NCBI GenBank assembly: GCA_013397115.1
Contig: VWZW01007303.1
Coordinates: forward strand, 902,191-966,190
Reading direction: 5' to 3'
Source of the DNA: Edolisoma coerulescens
Taxonomy: Eukaryota; Chordata; Aves; Passeriformes; Campephagidae
Length of the DNA stretch: 64,000 bases
The notes under the pieces were generated by a model. The model had not been told where the DNA came from. It was given only the letters and a program-made list of their open reading frames with translations, and did no database searches. The stretch's first letter is position 1, and every line of letters starts with the position of its first letter. The translations under genes and the position numbers were made by a program. Positions 27,186-38,787 of this stretch are shown piece by piece.

Positions 27186-27560
27186 AGCGAAGAAACCGCT
27201 GGGGCTGGACTGGAGCTGCCTGTGTAACTTCAAGCCATGGTTCCTTTCCCCGCGCTGCCACTCTTCCCAGCCTTCCAGCACCTCCACCTCCATCCCGCAG
27301 CGCGAGGAAAGGAAGCCCAGCCTGCCAGAGCGCGCTGAGCGGGAGCTCGCCGCCTTTTCCACCCGGGGAACAGCCAAGAACTTGTGTTTATCCTGCTCCG
27401 TTGTTCACAGGGAGCTTCTGCAGAGTTTCTGCAGCACCTTCCCATCTCCAGCGCACCTGGGAAAATAGGCTGAGTTTCCTCCAGCTCTGGCTTTGTCCTG
27501 GGAAGAGCAGCGGTGCTGCCTCTGCTCGGGCTGAGGCGGGGAAGGTGGAGGGAGCTGAAA
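27186..27560. other. GC- and CpG-rich patch in the intron
   Basis: About 370 bp of GC-rich sequence with about 18 CpG by hand count, including cccgcagcgcgagg and gagcgcgctgagcgggagct, flanked by AT-rich DNA. It is open in both directions (frames of 176 codons on plus and 118 on minus), which GC-rich sequence does by chance. It could be an intronic CpG islet, an enhancer or alternative promoter, or a local GC fluctuation. No core promoter element is recognised. Confidence 0.5.
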
Positions 27561-28540
27561 GGCAGCTCTATATCCAGTACACACACAGCAATTTGTTACT
27601 GTGAAAAACCATCTGTTTCTCGGTATTACAATCCTCAGAGGGGAAATTATAGCTAGCGTTCAACATAAAACATCAATTTAAACCATCAACTATTCATAAT
27701 TTCAATTCTTTATTGGAAACCAAGGACATAAATGTCAGGGAATAAAGCAATATTTCTTTTATTAACTGTTCCATTCATCTGGCTATTAAATAAAACCAGG
27801 ACCTTAATAAATAGCATTAGCCTTTGTACTGACAGCCACCCCAACTAGCACCATAATTCTAAATAAAATGCATTATATTTCTAGTTTTAAAGTAAAAATC
27901 AGGATTAAAAAGCATTTAAAAACATATGCATCGAGTATTTTTGCAGTGTTGCTGCTCCTGTGTAGTTTAATGCTTTAACAAACAATACTGACCAAATAAC
28001 CCCCCCTCTATTTATCTACAAGTTTCCAGTCAACCACCTCCCTCCTGATGATATTCTACAACATTAATATTACTAAAGAACAGAAAGGATTCCAGCACTG
28101 ATGCTGCCTGCCTGTTGCCAAATGGAATTATTCGTTTAATCCCCTGCTCCCAGATAGGACGCCTGCTACGAAAAATAATAACAATAGTAGTAACATTAAA
28201 AGGAGTGGGTGGATGGAGAGTGGGAGAAAGGAAGAATGGCAGAGACAGGGAATGTGTTCTTCATACAGCCTGTCATCACCCATTACTAATGGCACAAAAG
28301 TCTGTATTTATGTTGACAGTTATAGAGTATTTCTGCAGTTTGGTATTTAAGAGTTACACACAAAAATCCTGGAGTCCAACAGCCTGGGACAGGGAATGCA
28401 GAGTCTGTTTGTAATTCTGTTGTGTGGGAAATGGAGACAGAGCTGCATTTGCTGTGAGCTTGATGGAGAGCTGCAGAATTTAACTTTGTGTGATTAGATA
28501 AGACTATTGGGGAGTTTCCCCACACCTTCGAGGAAAAGGA

Positions 28541-29083
28541 GAATTTAAGAGCTGAGGAGTCCTGAGAAGTCCACAGACTCACTGTTAATGTTCAGATAAT
28601 TGTCCATTATTCCTCCTTAAGAATAGCTTCCCTGCTCTTAGCACGACCAGCATGGGGTACTCAAGAACACCATTATAGGGGAAAGGAAGCACAACTGTAA
28701 TCAAAACAATGATTACTATCACCTTCATTTAAATGCAGAGTGAGAAATGAATACAAAAATATTCACTTGAAAGTGAAAGGTAAGAAATTAACTTTTTCCC
28801 CATGGACATCAGAAACCTAACCTCAAAACCATGAATTACTTGTAAATTTTTTACATCCCTTTAGAGCACACATTAGTTTCTCCTTCTGCATTTAAATGAA
28901 GGTGATGGTAATCATTGTTTTGATTACAACTGTGTTTCCTTCCACCCAAAATGGGGTTCTTAAGGACCCCATGCTGGTAATTCTAAGAGCAGGAGAGCTG
29001 TTCTTAAGAAGTAGTAATGGACAATTATTGCAAGTGTTAGCAGTGAATCCGTGGACTCTATTGGTCCCCTCATCTACTTAATG
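28541..29083. repeat. Long imperfect inverted repeat (2 x about 213 bp, 116-bp spacer)
   Basis: The left arm (28541-28754) and the reverse complement of the right arm (28871-29083) align along their whole length. Landmarks are agtccac (28568 and 29057), aattgtccatta, cctgctcttag, accagcatgggg, tgtaatcaaaacaatgatta and caccttcatttaaatgcag. By hand I count about 28 differences and one gap over the 172-bp core, about 84% identity, mostly transitions. Identity is highest at the inner end and fades outward. The spacer (28755-28870) is unrelated AT-rich sequence. I found no third copy in the window and no clear target-site duplication. It may be a palindromic transposon relic, an inverted duplication of a conserved element, or an element kept for its hairpin. 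Confidence 0.9.
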
Positions 29084-30929
29084 CAACATTTCCGTACAGT
29101 TCCTCCCAACCCCACACACAATAAAACCCATCATGCCAACATTAAGAAAAAAAACAGCATGATTAAAATACAGTTGTCATTGTGGTTAAGAAAAAAACAT
29201 CCTTTGCTTCTTGTAAGTTTTTATTTACGAAGATGGGACCAGGAGTGTAAAGTCAGAATTGGAGCATAACAATGAAGTTTATACAGAGCGTTCATGTCTC
29301 CTGATGGATGCCTGAATTCACCTCACATCCCATATTCAGAATATCTTCTACTGCCTTCAGTCATTTCCACCAGCCTTAAATCACCATTTAACCTCATCCT
29401 TTTTCTGTGTCCTGGCAAATGGTCACCACCTCCTCCTCCTGCTCAGTTTTCACCACGCTCTTCCACTCCTAGCCCTGAAGTCTGTCCCAGTTCACTGTGC
29501 CTGGGCACACTAAAACTTCCTTACACATGGAAAGCTGCCTTCCAAATACCCAGCTCCTGGTTTTGATGGCTCCTAGCTGACCACAGCAGGACTGAGTTCT
29601 GGTGAGGAGGGATTTTCAGCAGTATCCTGGTTTGGGGATGATGCTCAGACTCTTACAGTCTGTTTTTTCTACCAACCCCAACCCCACCTGCTTCCCAGCA
29701 CAACTGGGCAGCACCAGTGGCAGAAGATATTCCTGTTCTACATCCCCAAACAGTCAGAAATTGGGCTATTGAGGGCAAGTAATGCTCAGGCTCATTAGTC
29801 AGAGCTAAGCACCAGCCACGGGGTTTAAACAGACTGTTATAATCCAAGGAATTGCTGTGGTACTGTCCCAGGGAGAACTGACAGCTCTTAGAGCTAGGCT
29901 TTTCCTCCAGGTACCTCCTCCAAGCTCTGAGATAGCTGATTATCAAATTTCTTATGCAGGTGCCTCCTAAGAGCACCTTTCCTGTAAGCACTGGGCAGCC
30001 AATGATACTTTAGGAATTGTCAGCATGTCTGGTTATCCGAGTTTAATAAGATACTTCATTTCCTTACAGTACCTACTGCTAGCATTCCCCAGAAAGTTAT
30101 CAATTCTGCCCTCCCACCCCCTGTCTTCATCAATTATGATCAACGAGCTCCTGAATAAATGCGAACACATCCACAGTCCAACTAGGGCTGCAATACACAC
30201 AGTCAGGACGTATTTACATCAGTGAACTCGGGAAATCCAATCACAGTGTCAGTAGCACCACCACAGACTTGACTCTGCACATTTTTAAGGAGTAAAAATC
30301 AGGGCAATCAAGTTCTGTCACACCTTGTTACTGCTGCTTTCAGGTTTCCTGGCATGTATTGAGCACAGAGCTGAGCAGAGTCCCGCACTGCTCACAGTGG
30401 GGATGCCTTGTGCAAAATGCACAATGAGATGGACACGGGGGAAAAGGGGCCAAAAAAAGGGGAAGGATTGTTTCAAATATCAAGGATTTTAAAAATTTAC
30501 TCCAAAATTTAGATGCCTGTAGGAAACAAAAGCCTCTAGTCATAACCAAAAGCAGAGAACAAATATAGGAGCTTTTATAGTGGGAATTTATTCTGAGCTC
30601 CAAATGAGGAAGATTAGGGAGAGGGTTTTGTGAGACACACACAACTCAAAACAACAGAGTAACAAATTCACAAAAGTGGTAGATTGAGTGAGAGAGGACA
30701 CAAACCTAAGGGGGAAGAGAAGTTAAGCAAGAGCTTGGCAGAATCTTAAATAGCAGCAATTAAAGACACAGGTCCAAACCCCAAAGAGGAGGAGTATGAA
30801 AAGGGCCCAATGGTGAAGCAAAGCTCTTCCCTGACCTCAAATGAAAGGGATGAAACACTTGGGTGAGACTGCCAAAGGCAAGTATAAACATATAGCATAA
30901 ACATTTGGAAATGAAATCAGAAGTGTTCC
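29084..30929. other. Intronic sequence without recognised genes
   Basis: Nothing coding is recognised. The part from about 30640 onward is A-rich on plus and may already belong to the degraded CR1 that follows, but I cannot align it convincingly. Confidence 0.5.
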
Positions 30930-32620
30930 AACACAGAATGGGAGAAAACCAGCAAGAAATCCAGTAAGCAGCAAGAAACACATTTTATAAATAAAGGAAC
31001 AGTGGAATGACAACCAAAGGGACTCCTGGCAGATCATACAGTGGAAAAGGGACATCAAGAGCACAAGGGATGTCTTTTTACATCAGCTTTTACTACAAGG
31101 CCTGTCAGTAGATGGATAACATGAGGAGAGAAGAGGGGAGGGTTTCAAACTTTATCTGGAACAGATTACAGAGATGTCAATTAAAGAGTTCAGGTATTTT
31201 CATACTGCCTTGGCTTCATAAACTTTGTCACTGTGTGTGCTGAAAAACTGGCAAATAATTCAAAACATCTGCTGTTACCTTAAAAAGGACCTAAAAAGGC
31301 CGAATATACAGCACATCTTTAAAGTGGCAGAAAAAGCAGCAGAGGACAGGGAGGGCTGGACACCTCCTCAGAAATCAAAGAAAACTAACATGAATCACCA
31401 CCTGCTTATATGCACGTAGAGGAAAACCCATGGGTAGCTCTAAATAGTCACAAAAACAACTTGCTAAAGCAACTGATTTCCTTCTTTCAGATGCTAAGGA
31501 GCTTGAAGGACTGAGGAAAAACCAGGAAATGCCACAATTTGAATTGAGGGAGGCTGCAGTGAAGTCTTGCTCAGCACACTCTGCAGGTAGGTAAGGAAAC
31601 CTGCTCTGGACCCACGAGCCACAGAGCAGCACCCAGTGAGAAGTTATCAGTGGTTGTTTATTAAACCCTTTGATGTGTAGGGAGAAGTTCTTCGAGTGTC
31701 TGGCCTGGATCTGCCCCACCCCACTGTCCCCAATAACCTTGTGACAGATAAAGTTATTTAATCTGCAGAGAACAGGAGCCTGGTGTGTACAGCAACAGTG
31801 ACATATGATGGGATTACAATTCCAAGGGAACTTCACAAACTGAAAAAATTAACATAAACTCCAACAACCACAAACCCCGCTAAACACAAAGATTCAATAG
31901 AAATGTTTAATGTAAAAGACTGCACTTGAGCAGGAACAACTGGGTACTCAGCAGTTTTGCAAAAAAAAAAAAAATAGTAGGGATGATGCTGGATCACAAG
32001 TTGAACATGACTCAACGGTGTCCTTCTGTTTCAAAGGAGGGAGATATCATTCTGAGAAGAGCAAACCCACACAGAAAGCCAATAAGATGTGAAATAGTTC
32101 TTCTGCTCTGGTGAGTGTTGGACAAAATCTTCCAGCTGAGGCCTTGCTGGCTTTGGGTATTGCATTTCAAAACTGATATCGCTCAATTTGAGAACCTCCA
32201 GAGCAGTGGAAACCATCAGAGAGAGGCCCAGGGAGCTTCATCTGCAGGCAAGGCAAGGCAGGAGGGCAGCTCAGCCTGCTCAGGAATCAGGAAAATCAAA
32301 CCAGCTTCCCTGGCATGAGCACGAGCTGGGCAAGGAAGGGACAGGGGCAGCTCTGTGATGCAGGAGGAACTGGGTAACAAAGCACAGGATGCTTCAAAAT
32401 AATCCCTGGTTAAAATCATCAAAAGAATGTGGGTTTGGGAAAGAGAAGATGATGGAGAAAATGGGATTTCAAATGTAAGACATTGCTCCAAAGAGGCAGG
32501 TGGCAACATGCTCTCCGTGGTATGGACAGAGCATGGAGAAAGGAACCTTTTTTTCTGGACTTTTCTAAAAAGCCTTGCAGAAAAGTCCAAGAGAAGGATC
32601 AGTCAAACTTCCCCTCTCCA
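30930..32620 (+). mobile_element. Ancient, heavily degraded CR1 LINE (3' part of ORF2)
   Basis: Several plus-strand stretches resemble the CR1 ORF2 3' region in the right order: acattttataaataaaggaa (about 30980), gatgtctttttacatcagct and actacaaggcctgtcag (about 31067-31108), gatcacaagttgaacatgac with tcaacggtgtcc (about 31992-32024), gaaatagttcttctgctctg, cagctgaggccttgctggct and catttcaaaactgatatc (32090-32180), then gggaaagagaagatgatgga and ctccaaagaggcaggtgg (32435-32505). Reading frames are destroyed. The segment 31960-32620 is the more secure; the upstream extension is tentative, and other insertions may interrupt it. Confidence 0.5.
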
Positions 32621-35549
32621 CAGGAACCAAAATGCTTAAACATCTTGAATTATGGAGCAAGGTCCTCTTTTCTCTACTTGATTCCTACTCACTCCCTATA
32701 TTGGTGTTTCCAATTTCCACCACTAAAATGAAAGTTAATTCCTCAAGCACAAGATGAAGCTCATTTATTTTCTCCCAAATGCTCCTTTTTAAAAGCATTT
32801 CACATTGCTTGGAGGAAGGCTTTATATCCTAAAATTCATCACCATGATGGGAGGGTTGCAATTTCTCATGCCTTGCTCAAACAGGAATGACTTTTTTCTT
32901 TAATTAGAAGAAAAAATGAATTTATTTGTTTTGAAAGCATTAATGTTTTGAATCTGGCAGGGAAAGCTCCCTGAACCTATTTGCTCTCAGCTAAGCAACA
33001 AATAATTTGGACTTGGACCTGCAGTCACATACAGGGAAGATGCAGTGGAAGAAAATGCACTTTTGGCAGGAATCAAGGCCATTAAGGAGTGGGAAGCTTC
33101 ATGCTTCTTTGATACTTGCTACATTTAATAAACCTGAAATAAAGTTGAAACAATTGCTTCAGTCATACAGGAAGTAAATCAAGACTAAAATAATGGTGCA
33201 CTGAATTCTAGGCACGTTTTCTAGAATATTCCATTCAGGGCAAAAGGAAAGTTTGTTTTTAAACAAAAAAAAAGCCCACACAAGGCCTGTTTTAAAGGTG
33301 GTTTTTGTTGTTGCTTTGTGTTGTTTTTTTAAAGCAGAAGAAGAAAAACACCTCAAATCTTCAACATTACATAAAACATGGTTTTCCACTCTGGTGTGGA
33401 TAATGCATTTCCTCGTAGAGTTTGGGGACATCCTAAACAGCAATAATCTCATTTTCCTTTGCTTCCAACCTAGACCTTTCCAGTAAGTGTTCAGATCTCC
33501 CGGGACCAGCATTAGGAACAACAATATCAGCACAAAGGGCTCTTTTGGTCACTTTTTGTCTTCATTATCGTGCTCTGACCTGAAGCTGCACAGCCAGAAT
33601 TCACCTTGTGTCCTGCTTTGGTAAATCTGGGTGCCAGGCTATAAACCCCTCCTGCAGATAATTCTCATCGTGTGGATGGGAAATGGAATAATTTTGGAGA
33701 CAACCGAAGTGAAGCTTTTAGAGAAACAACGTGTTCAGTACTAAAATGCATTTCAACACGATTTTATTGCACAATGGAAAAGGCTGTGAAAAACCAAACA
33801 AGAAGCTGACTCATGCACCTGTATAATGACAAGAAGAAGCTCCTGTTTGATTTCTGCATTTTGAGCCAAAGCATATGAAGCCATAAAAACAAAGCAGCTC
33901 CTTGCAACAGGCTCCTAATGAACCTGGGACCGTCCTTCTCTCTCACTTTGCAAAGCTGCTTTCACAACGAAGCGTTTGGGATTCTGGCACAGAACCTGCT
34001 CCGAACTATAAAATTCGGAGCATGATTTAACATGCAAATCTGAGGAGATCATGGCTTTTGGAGGCTTCCTATATGAAGCTGTAATTTCCTACCAGCTTCT
34101 TGTTGGAAAAAGAGAGGCTGTGATTCTTTACTCCTGCTCTAGTTCAGCTGCTCGTACGAGAAGAGGAATGGCCACGTTACTGGGCTGTGTATCAATTCTC
34201 TCCACTTCCCCTTCCTCTCTCCCCTGCTGCTGGTTATTGTCATCACTGACTGAGATAATACATGCTGGCATTTTTAGGAACACAAAAATATTTATAAAAT
34301 CTGCCCTAATTACAGTCTCCCAGAACTACCTGCCTTCCCTCCTTTCTCTCAAGACCTCTTTGCTAACTGGATTTTTTGCGTTTTCCAGGACCTTGTTCAG
34401 CACCTCTGGTGGTATTGCTAATGCTGCTGAGAAGAAAACTAATTTACCTGCTTTTTCCTTCTAAGAAAAAAGCATTCAAGTCGCTTTTAAATGCCAGAGT
34501 AACAACAGCTGCTTTGTGATCTTAAAATGAGCATGAGAGATACATGTAGCTGGCTGCAATAAAGCAGGAAGGAACAGGTACACCTACAAACTAACCAGCA
34601 GGTTAAAAGACAGGAATTTGAAGTTTTTGCTAACATACCAGCTTTGATCCTGAAGAACAAAAAAAAAAAACAACCTGGTTTACAGAATATTAATAGATGC
34701 ATCTTCCATGTGTGCAGGGAAGTGCTTTACTTGCCAGCACAACACAGCCAGCCTGTAACAGGAACATTGATAACTTTGAACCATGTAAAATGCAACATGC
34801 AAAGAACTTTTTTAGGCAGTGAATTAATGCCCAAGGAGAGACACTGAAGACACATTCACTTATAAAATTCATTTATAAAATTCAAAGACTCTAGAGAGCA
34901 ACAGCTCGGAAAAAAATGACCCCACAATGAACCACATGTCCTAGCCAAGCTGGGCATTGAAGGCACTGAAAATGTAACTCCAAGAGATCAGCACTTCTGC
35001 TGTAGGTGTTCCACATAAACCAAACTCTAACAGGTCAGTAACTGCTGCTGACATAATGAGTCTGTCCCCAAAATCAGAAAAAAATCCCCTTCCTTTACAT
35101 CACGCCCATTTTTGTGGAGCTCCTTCAAAGCAATTAAACCCACCCTAATCTGAGACCCACACATGATGGGATTGTAAAATCATGTTTCATTTGGTGCTTT
35201 AAAGTAAAATATAGATACAATTTCTAAAAGGAGATAAGCTACTAATGAAAGGAGTTGTGAGTGCTTCCTGAACTTTCATTCTCTCACTAATCAGTATCAA
35301 GAATAAGTGAAATCAGAGGCGGGGTCACTGCTCCAGGGAAACCCCTTCCCAGAAAGAAAATTATCCCAGTACCCATAATCCAGGAAAAAACCTCATGTGA
35401 CAACTCCAGGAACGCCTACAAGCCCCTTCTCTCTCAGTCAGCCTTTTTGTGAGAAGAGGATCCATTTAACAGAACATACCTCCTATTTCTGAGCCACTCC
35501 AATTTCAAAAGGAAAAATAATACATTAATCTCCCGTGCGTGTGATAGAA
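32621..35549. other. Intronic sequence without recognised genes
   Basis: AT-rich intron. I see small structures only, such as T-rich runs at 33296-33336 and a near-tandem ttataaaattca duplication at about 34859-34884. Open frames of up to 137 codons (34051-34464) have no recognisable motif. Confidence 0.55.
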
Positions 35550-35612
35550 CCTGGGAGGCACTTAGGAATCTTTCCTGAAGAAAAGTGCTCTATAAATATA
35601 AAATATGTAATT
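35550..35612 (+). mobile_element. Possible ancient LINE-type 3' tail
   Basis: The run gggaggcacttaggaatctt followed by tcctgaagaaaagtgctcta and taaatataaaatat resembles the old L3/CR1-type tail (a cactttgggatcctt block, then gatgaaaagcgctatataaat). Only about 60 bp can be matched, so this is tentative. Confidence 0.35.
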
Positions 35613-37464
35613 GACACCTCAATGACCCTATCATGGGGAGCTATTGAGGGAAAGTCACTTCTTCAGCTGCATGGAAGCAGTTCCCATCATCCTTTTTGGT
35701 ACAGAAAGAATAAGTTTTCATCATCATTGAAAAAATAATGTACTTTTTAGGGACATCAATTCAGAAATCTGCTTGACGACCTTTACATTTTGGTTATAAT
35801 AGCCTTTTTGTAATTATATATACATTTTTATTGGAGTATTTAAAATGCTATTGAAGATGAGATGAACAGCAGTTAAAAGAGAATGAAATCAATATGGTTA
35901 TCTATGCAGGTAGTCAGACAACCTTTTTTAAGGCTTCTTTTTTTAACTTTCAGGGTTTGGGTTGTTTTATTTTTTTATTTAGCACCAGGTAAAGTTTCTG
36001 TTCTAAGCTACCTAATGTCACAAAATTTCCTGAATGGCACAGTTCAGTATCAGATAACAGATAATTCTGTTTATAAAACAGAACTGAAAAAGATAGCAGA
36101 AAAATAATTAATCTCATTAAAAGACCTTAGAAATGAGGCCCCTTGCAAACTGAGAAATGAAGTGATGTTCAAACACAGGTTTGTTCAGTAATAACAAAAT
36201 AACATGCAGGTAATTAGGATTTTGGTGTTTATTGCTGCGTGTCAGTACGTTAAGTACTTCCACTGTAAATGCTCTCAGGATCACTAAAAGGATCTTTTCC
36301 ACAAATGAAACACATTTCTAAGTGAGCCTCAGTATCACTGCTAGAAAAAAATCTGGTTGGCACAAGGACTGAGATTATACAGAAAGAGGAAAACTCCTAC
36401 AAATTTCAACTGACAAAGAAACATGATTTTAATAAAAAGAGGATTTGCTTGAGAAATTGTCCTTTTATCAGCAGTAAAACTGCTGCAATTTTAAGATGTT
36501 GCTCAATCATTTTAAGATTTTAGGAAACTGTTTGAAAGTACTCTCTAATAAAAATATAACCAATAATAGAAGGATGTTGTAGCAACTAAAAGGGTATTAA
36601 AATTGTGCTTTTGTTTGTTCTGAGTTAAGGAACAATGGCAGGATTAGCAGGAAACTATTACGAAATTAATCTGATTAATGCCTTATAAATAATGAAGCTG
36701 TACTTAAAAGGGTCCACAAGCTCCACCATGTCAGAACATGGGTCTAACACATGATGCAAGACTAAAAAGGAGGATATTTTCCCTACTAATTAAACAGCAA
36801 AAACTGAATCCTCCCAAAAATCAAGTAAGAACAAACAGGGAAAGGAAAAAACCAGTATGACTTGTAAAAACACAATAAAATTAACTGCAACCAACTCCAC
36901 CCTCTTCATAATCAGTCTCAGAGGAAAGAGCAAGACTTTATTCTTGTCGTGTTGCACACTATGACAATCTTTCCACACACAAATACCTCTTCCCCGATTT
37001 TTTTGTTAGAAGGATGCAAAACCCTTCTCAACAGAGCACCAGCGTGGGCAGGAGGAGGACAGTCCCTCCAAAAGGGACAACCACTTTGGGGCACAGCTTT
37101 CATCCAGCTCTGTGCAAAGCCCCAGACAAGTGGACAAAAATCCATTTTAGTTATTTCAGGTGGATTTTATGGACCATGGTAAAACCCAGTTAAATGCTGT
37201 TTGTGTCTTCCTCGCTAAAATAAGTCTAAAATCAGTAGTCACAGCAATGATTCCAATTCCAGTGAAACGAGCTGGGATAAAGCTGACAGACCAGGTTCCA
37301 GTCTGAATGCTGGTCCCAGTACTGAACAAATCTTGGTGGTGCTATTCTGGAAGTTTGGCCCTGGCTCTGAAAAATCCACTTTGGGGCTGAAAAAAACCCC
37401 CCAAACCACCCCAACAACCTTTTGTTTTTAAAAAAAGTAAAGCAAGATTTGTTGTGAAGAGTAA
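35613..37464. other. Intronic sequence without recognised genes
   Basis: AT-rich intron with short A and T runs. I see no exon, RNA gene or clear transposon in it. Confidence 0.5.
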
Positions 37465-37592
37465 AATCATAGAATCACTGATGGTTTGGGTTGGAAGGGA
37501 CCTTAAAACCATCTTGTTCCACACCCCTGTCATGGGCAGGGAGTCCTTCCACTATCCCAGGTTGCTCCAAGCCCCGTCCAACCTGGCCTTTC
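37465..37592 (-). mobile_element. CR1 LINE 3'-end fragment
   Basis: On plus it begins aatcatagaatcactgatgg and continues tttgggttggaagggacctt, atgggcagggagtccttcc, caggttgctccaagccccgt and caacctggcc. This is about 125 bp of CR1 3' end on the minus strand, well conserved at its terminus. Confidence 0.93.
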
Positions 37593-38280
37593 CCCTCCTG
37601 CTCACAGTGGGGGGAAGCTCCATTCCTACCAAAAGTATGTTTTACACTGTAACTGGTACTCAGGATGCTGAAAAACAAAACTGATTTTTAACAACACTCA
37701 TAATACATCGCAGCTACGCAAACTCATTTTTGGAATAAACCACAACCAGAGAAAACAACTTGAAAGTTCCCACCATCAAATCTCTTCACAAGCAAAAGCT
37801 GCGTTACTGAAACCCCAGCTGTGGCTCCTCTTCTTTTACACCCACGAGTAACAAACACCACTCCAGGAGCTGCCACGCAGAGCCACGGCCCTCATGGAGA
37901 CCTGACACGCTCTTCTCTTCCAAAATGAGATGCAACCAAGCTGTCCTTGCCCACAGCCACAGCACACCTGCAACACAGCGGGGCTGTGCACCAGAGTCGG
38001 TGTTAATCCCTAAATCCTGCTGGCTCAGAGTTATCCACGTCCTGCAAACACCGCAGGCTCCATCTCCTGCTGACTCACGGGCAGTTCTCACCCTTGCGTT
38101 GCTTTTCTGGAGTTATTCAGCCTCAGCTGGGCCACCAGGCAGCCAAAACCAGGGCACAGGACACACAAGTCATGTTGCTGAACCTACAAACCCCACTCTT
38201 GTTTTAGCAGCTTGAGGAGGAGCTGCTTCACACCTTGCAATCACCCACCCCACTAACACCCCCTCAGATCTAACTGTGGC

Positions 38281-38410
38281 TTCAATTACAGAATATTCTG
38301 AGCTGGAAGGGACCCACAACCATCACTGAGCCCAACTCTTCAGTGAATGGCCCATACAGGGACCAAACCCATGTTATCAGCACCATGCTCTGACCAGCTG
38401 AGCCAATCTC
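38281..38410 (-). mobile_element. tRNA-Ile-derived SINE with CR1-like tail (TguSINE1-type)
   Basis: On the minus strand a tRNA-Ile-like head (38348-38410) reads ggctcagctggtcagagc (A box), tggtgctgataac (anticodon loop, GAT), then ggtttggtccctgtatgggc (B box and acceptor side). A CR1-type tail follows (38281-38347): cattcactgaagagttgggc, gtgggtcccttccagctcag, aatattctgtaatt. A tRNA head joined to a CR1 tail is the structure of the passerine family I know as TguSINE1. About 9 nt between the anticodon stem and the T arm appear deleted compared with tRNA-Ile. It is a retroposon, not a functional tRNA gene. Confidence 0.87.
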
Positions 38411-38653
38411 AGGGTTATTCTTTAAAACATCAAGTTAAAAAGAGAAGGGAATCCAAGTCCTGCTCTGAATTGTCACCAAGCTACTGCCAGGACCTCAAAG
38501 AGATCTCTGAACTTGCAGGTAAGTAATTGTTTTCCAATGGGATTCAACTGTGTTGGAGTTTAAGAGGGTCTGGAGGGAAGGTGGTGTGAGGTGCTGAATG
38601 GGATCATTATTCAAGAGACACTAAAATTGAAGAGAAGTTATTCCTGTCCCCAC

Positions 38654-38787
38654 ATAATGGGTCAGGTTGAAAGGGACCTCACGGGGTCATCTGGTGCAGC
38701 AGGGTCATCCCAGAGCACGTGGCACAGGATTGTGTCCAGACAGTTCTTGAATAGCTCCAGTGAGGGAGACTCCACAACCTCTCCACT
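38654..38787 (-). mobile_element. CR1 LINE 3'-region fragment (second subfamily)
   Basis: On plus: ggtcaggttgaaagggacct, cacggggtcatctggtgcag, cagggtcatcccagagcacg, aggattgtgtccagacagtt, cttgaatagctccag and agactccacaacctctcc. This matches the CR1 subfamily with a ggtcatctggtccaacc-type 3' region, on the minus strand. It is a different subfamily from the copies at 37465 and 53112. Confidence 0.88.

Noticed and set aside
27074..27604. 176-codon plus-strand frame, with a 118-codon minus-strand frame over the same stretch
   Set aside because: GC-rich sequence has few stop codons by chance. The product is Pro/Ser/Ala-rich without motifs, and both strands are open at once.
38348..38410. Possible tRNA-Ile gene
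   Set aside because: The acceptor stem and variable region are damaged and the sequence runs into a CR1-like tail, so it is a SINE.
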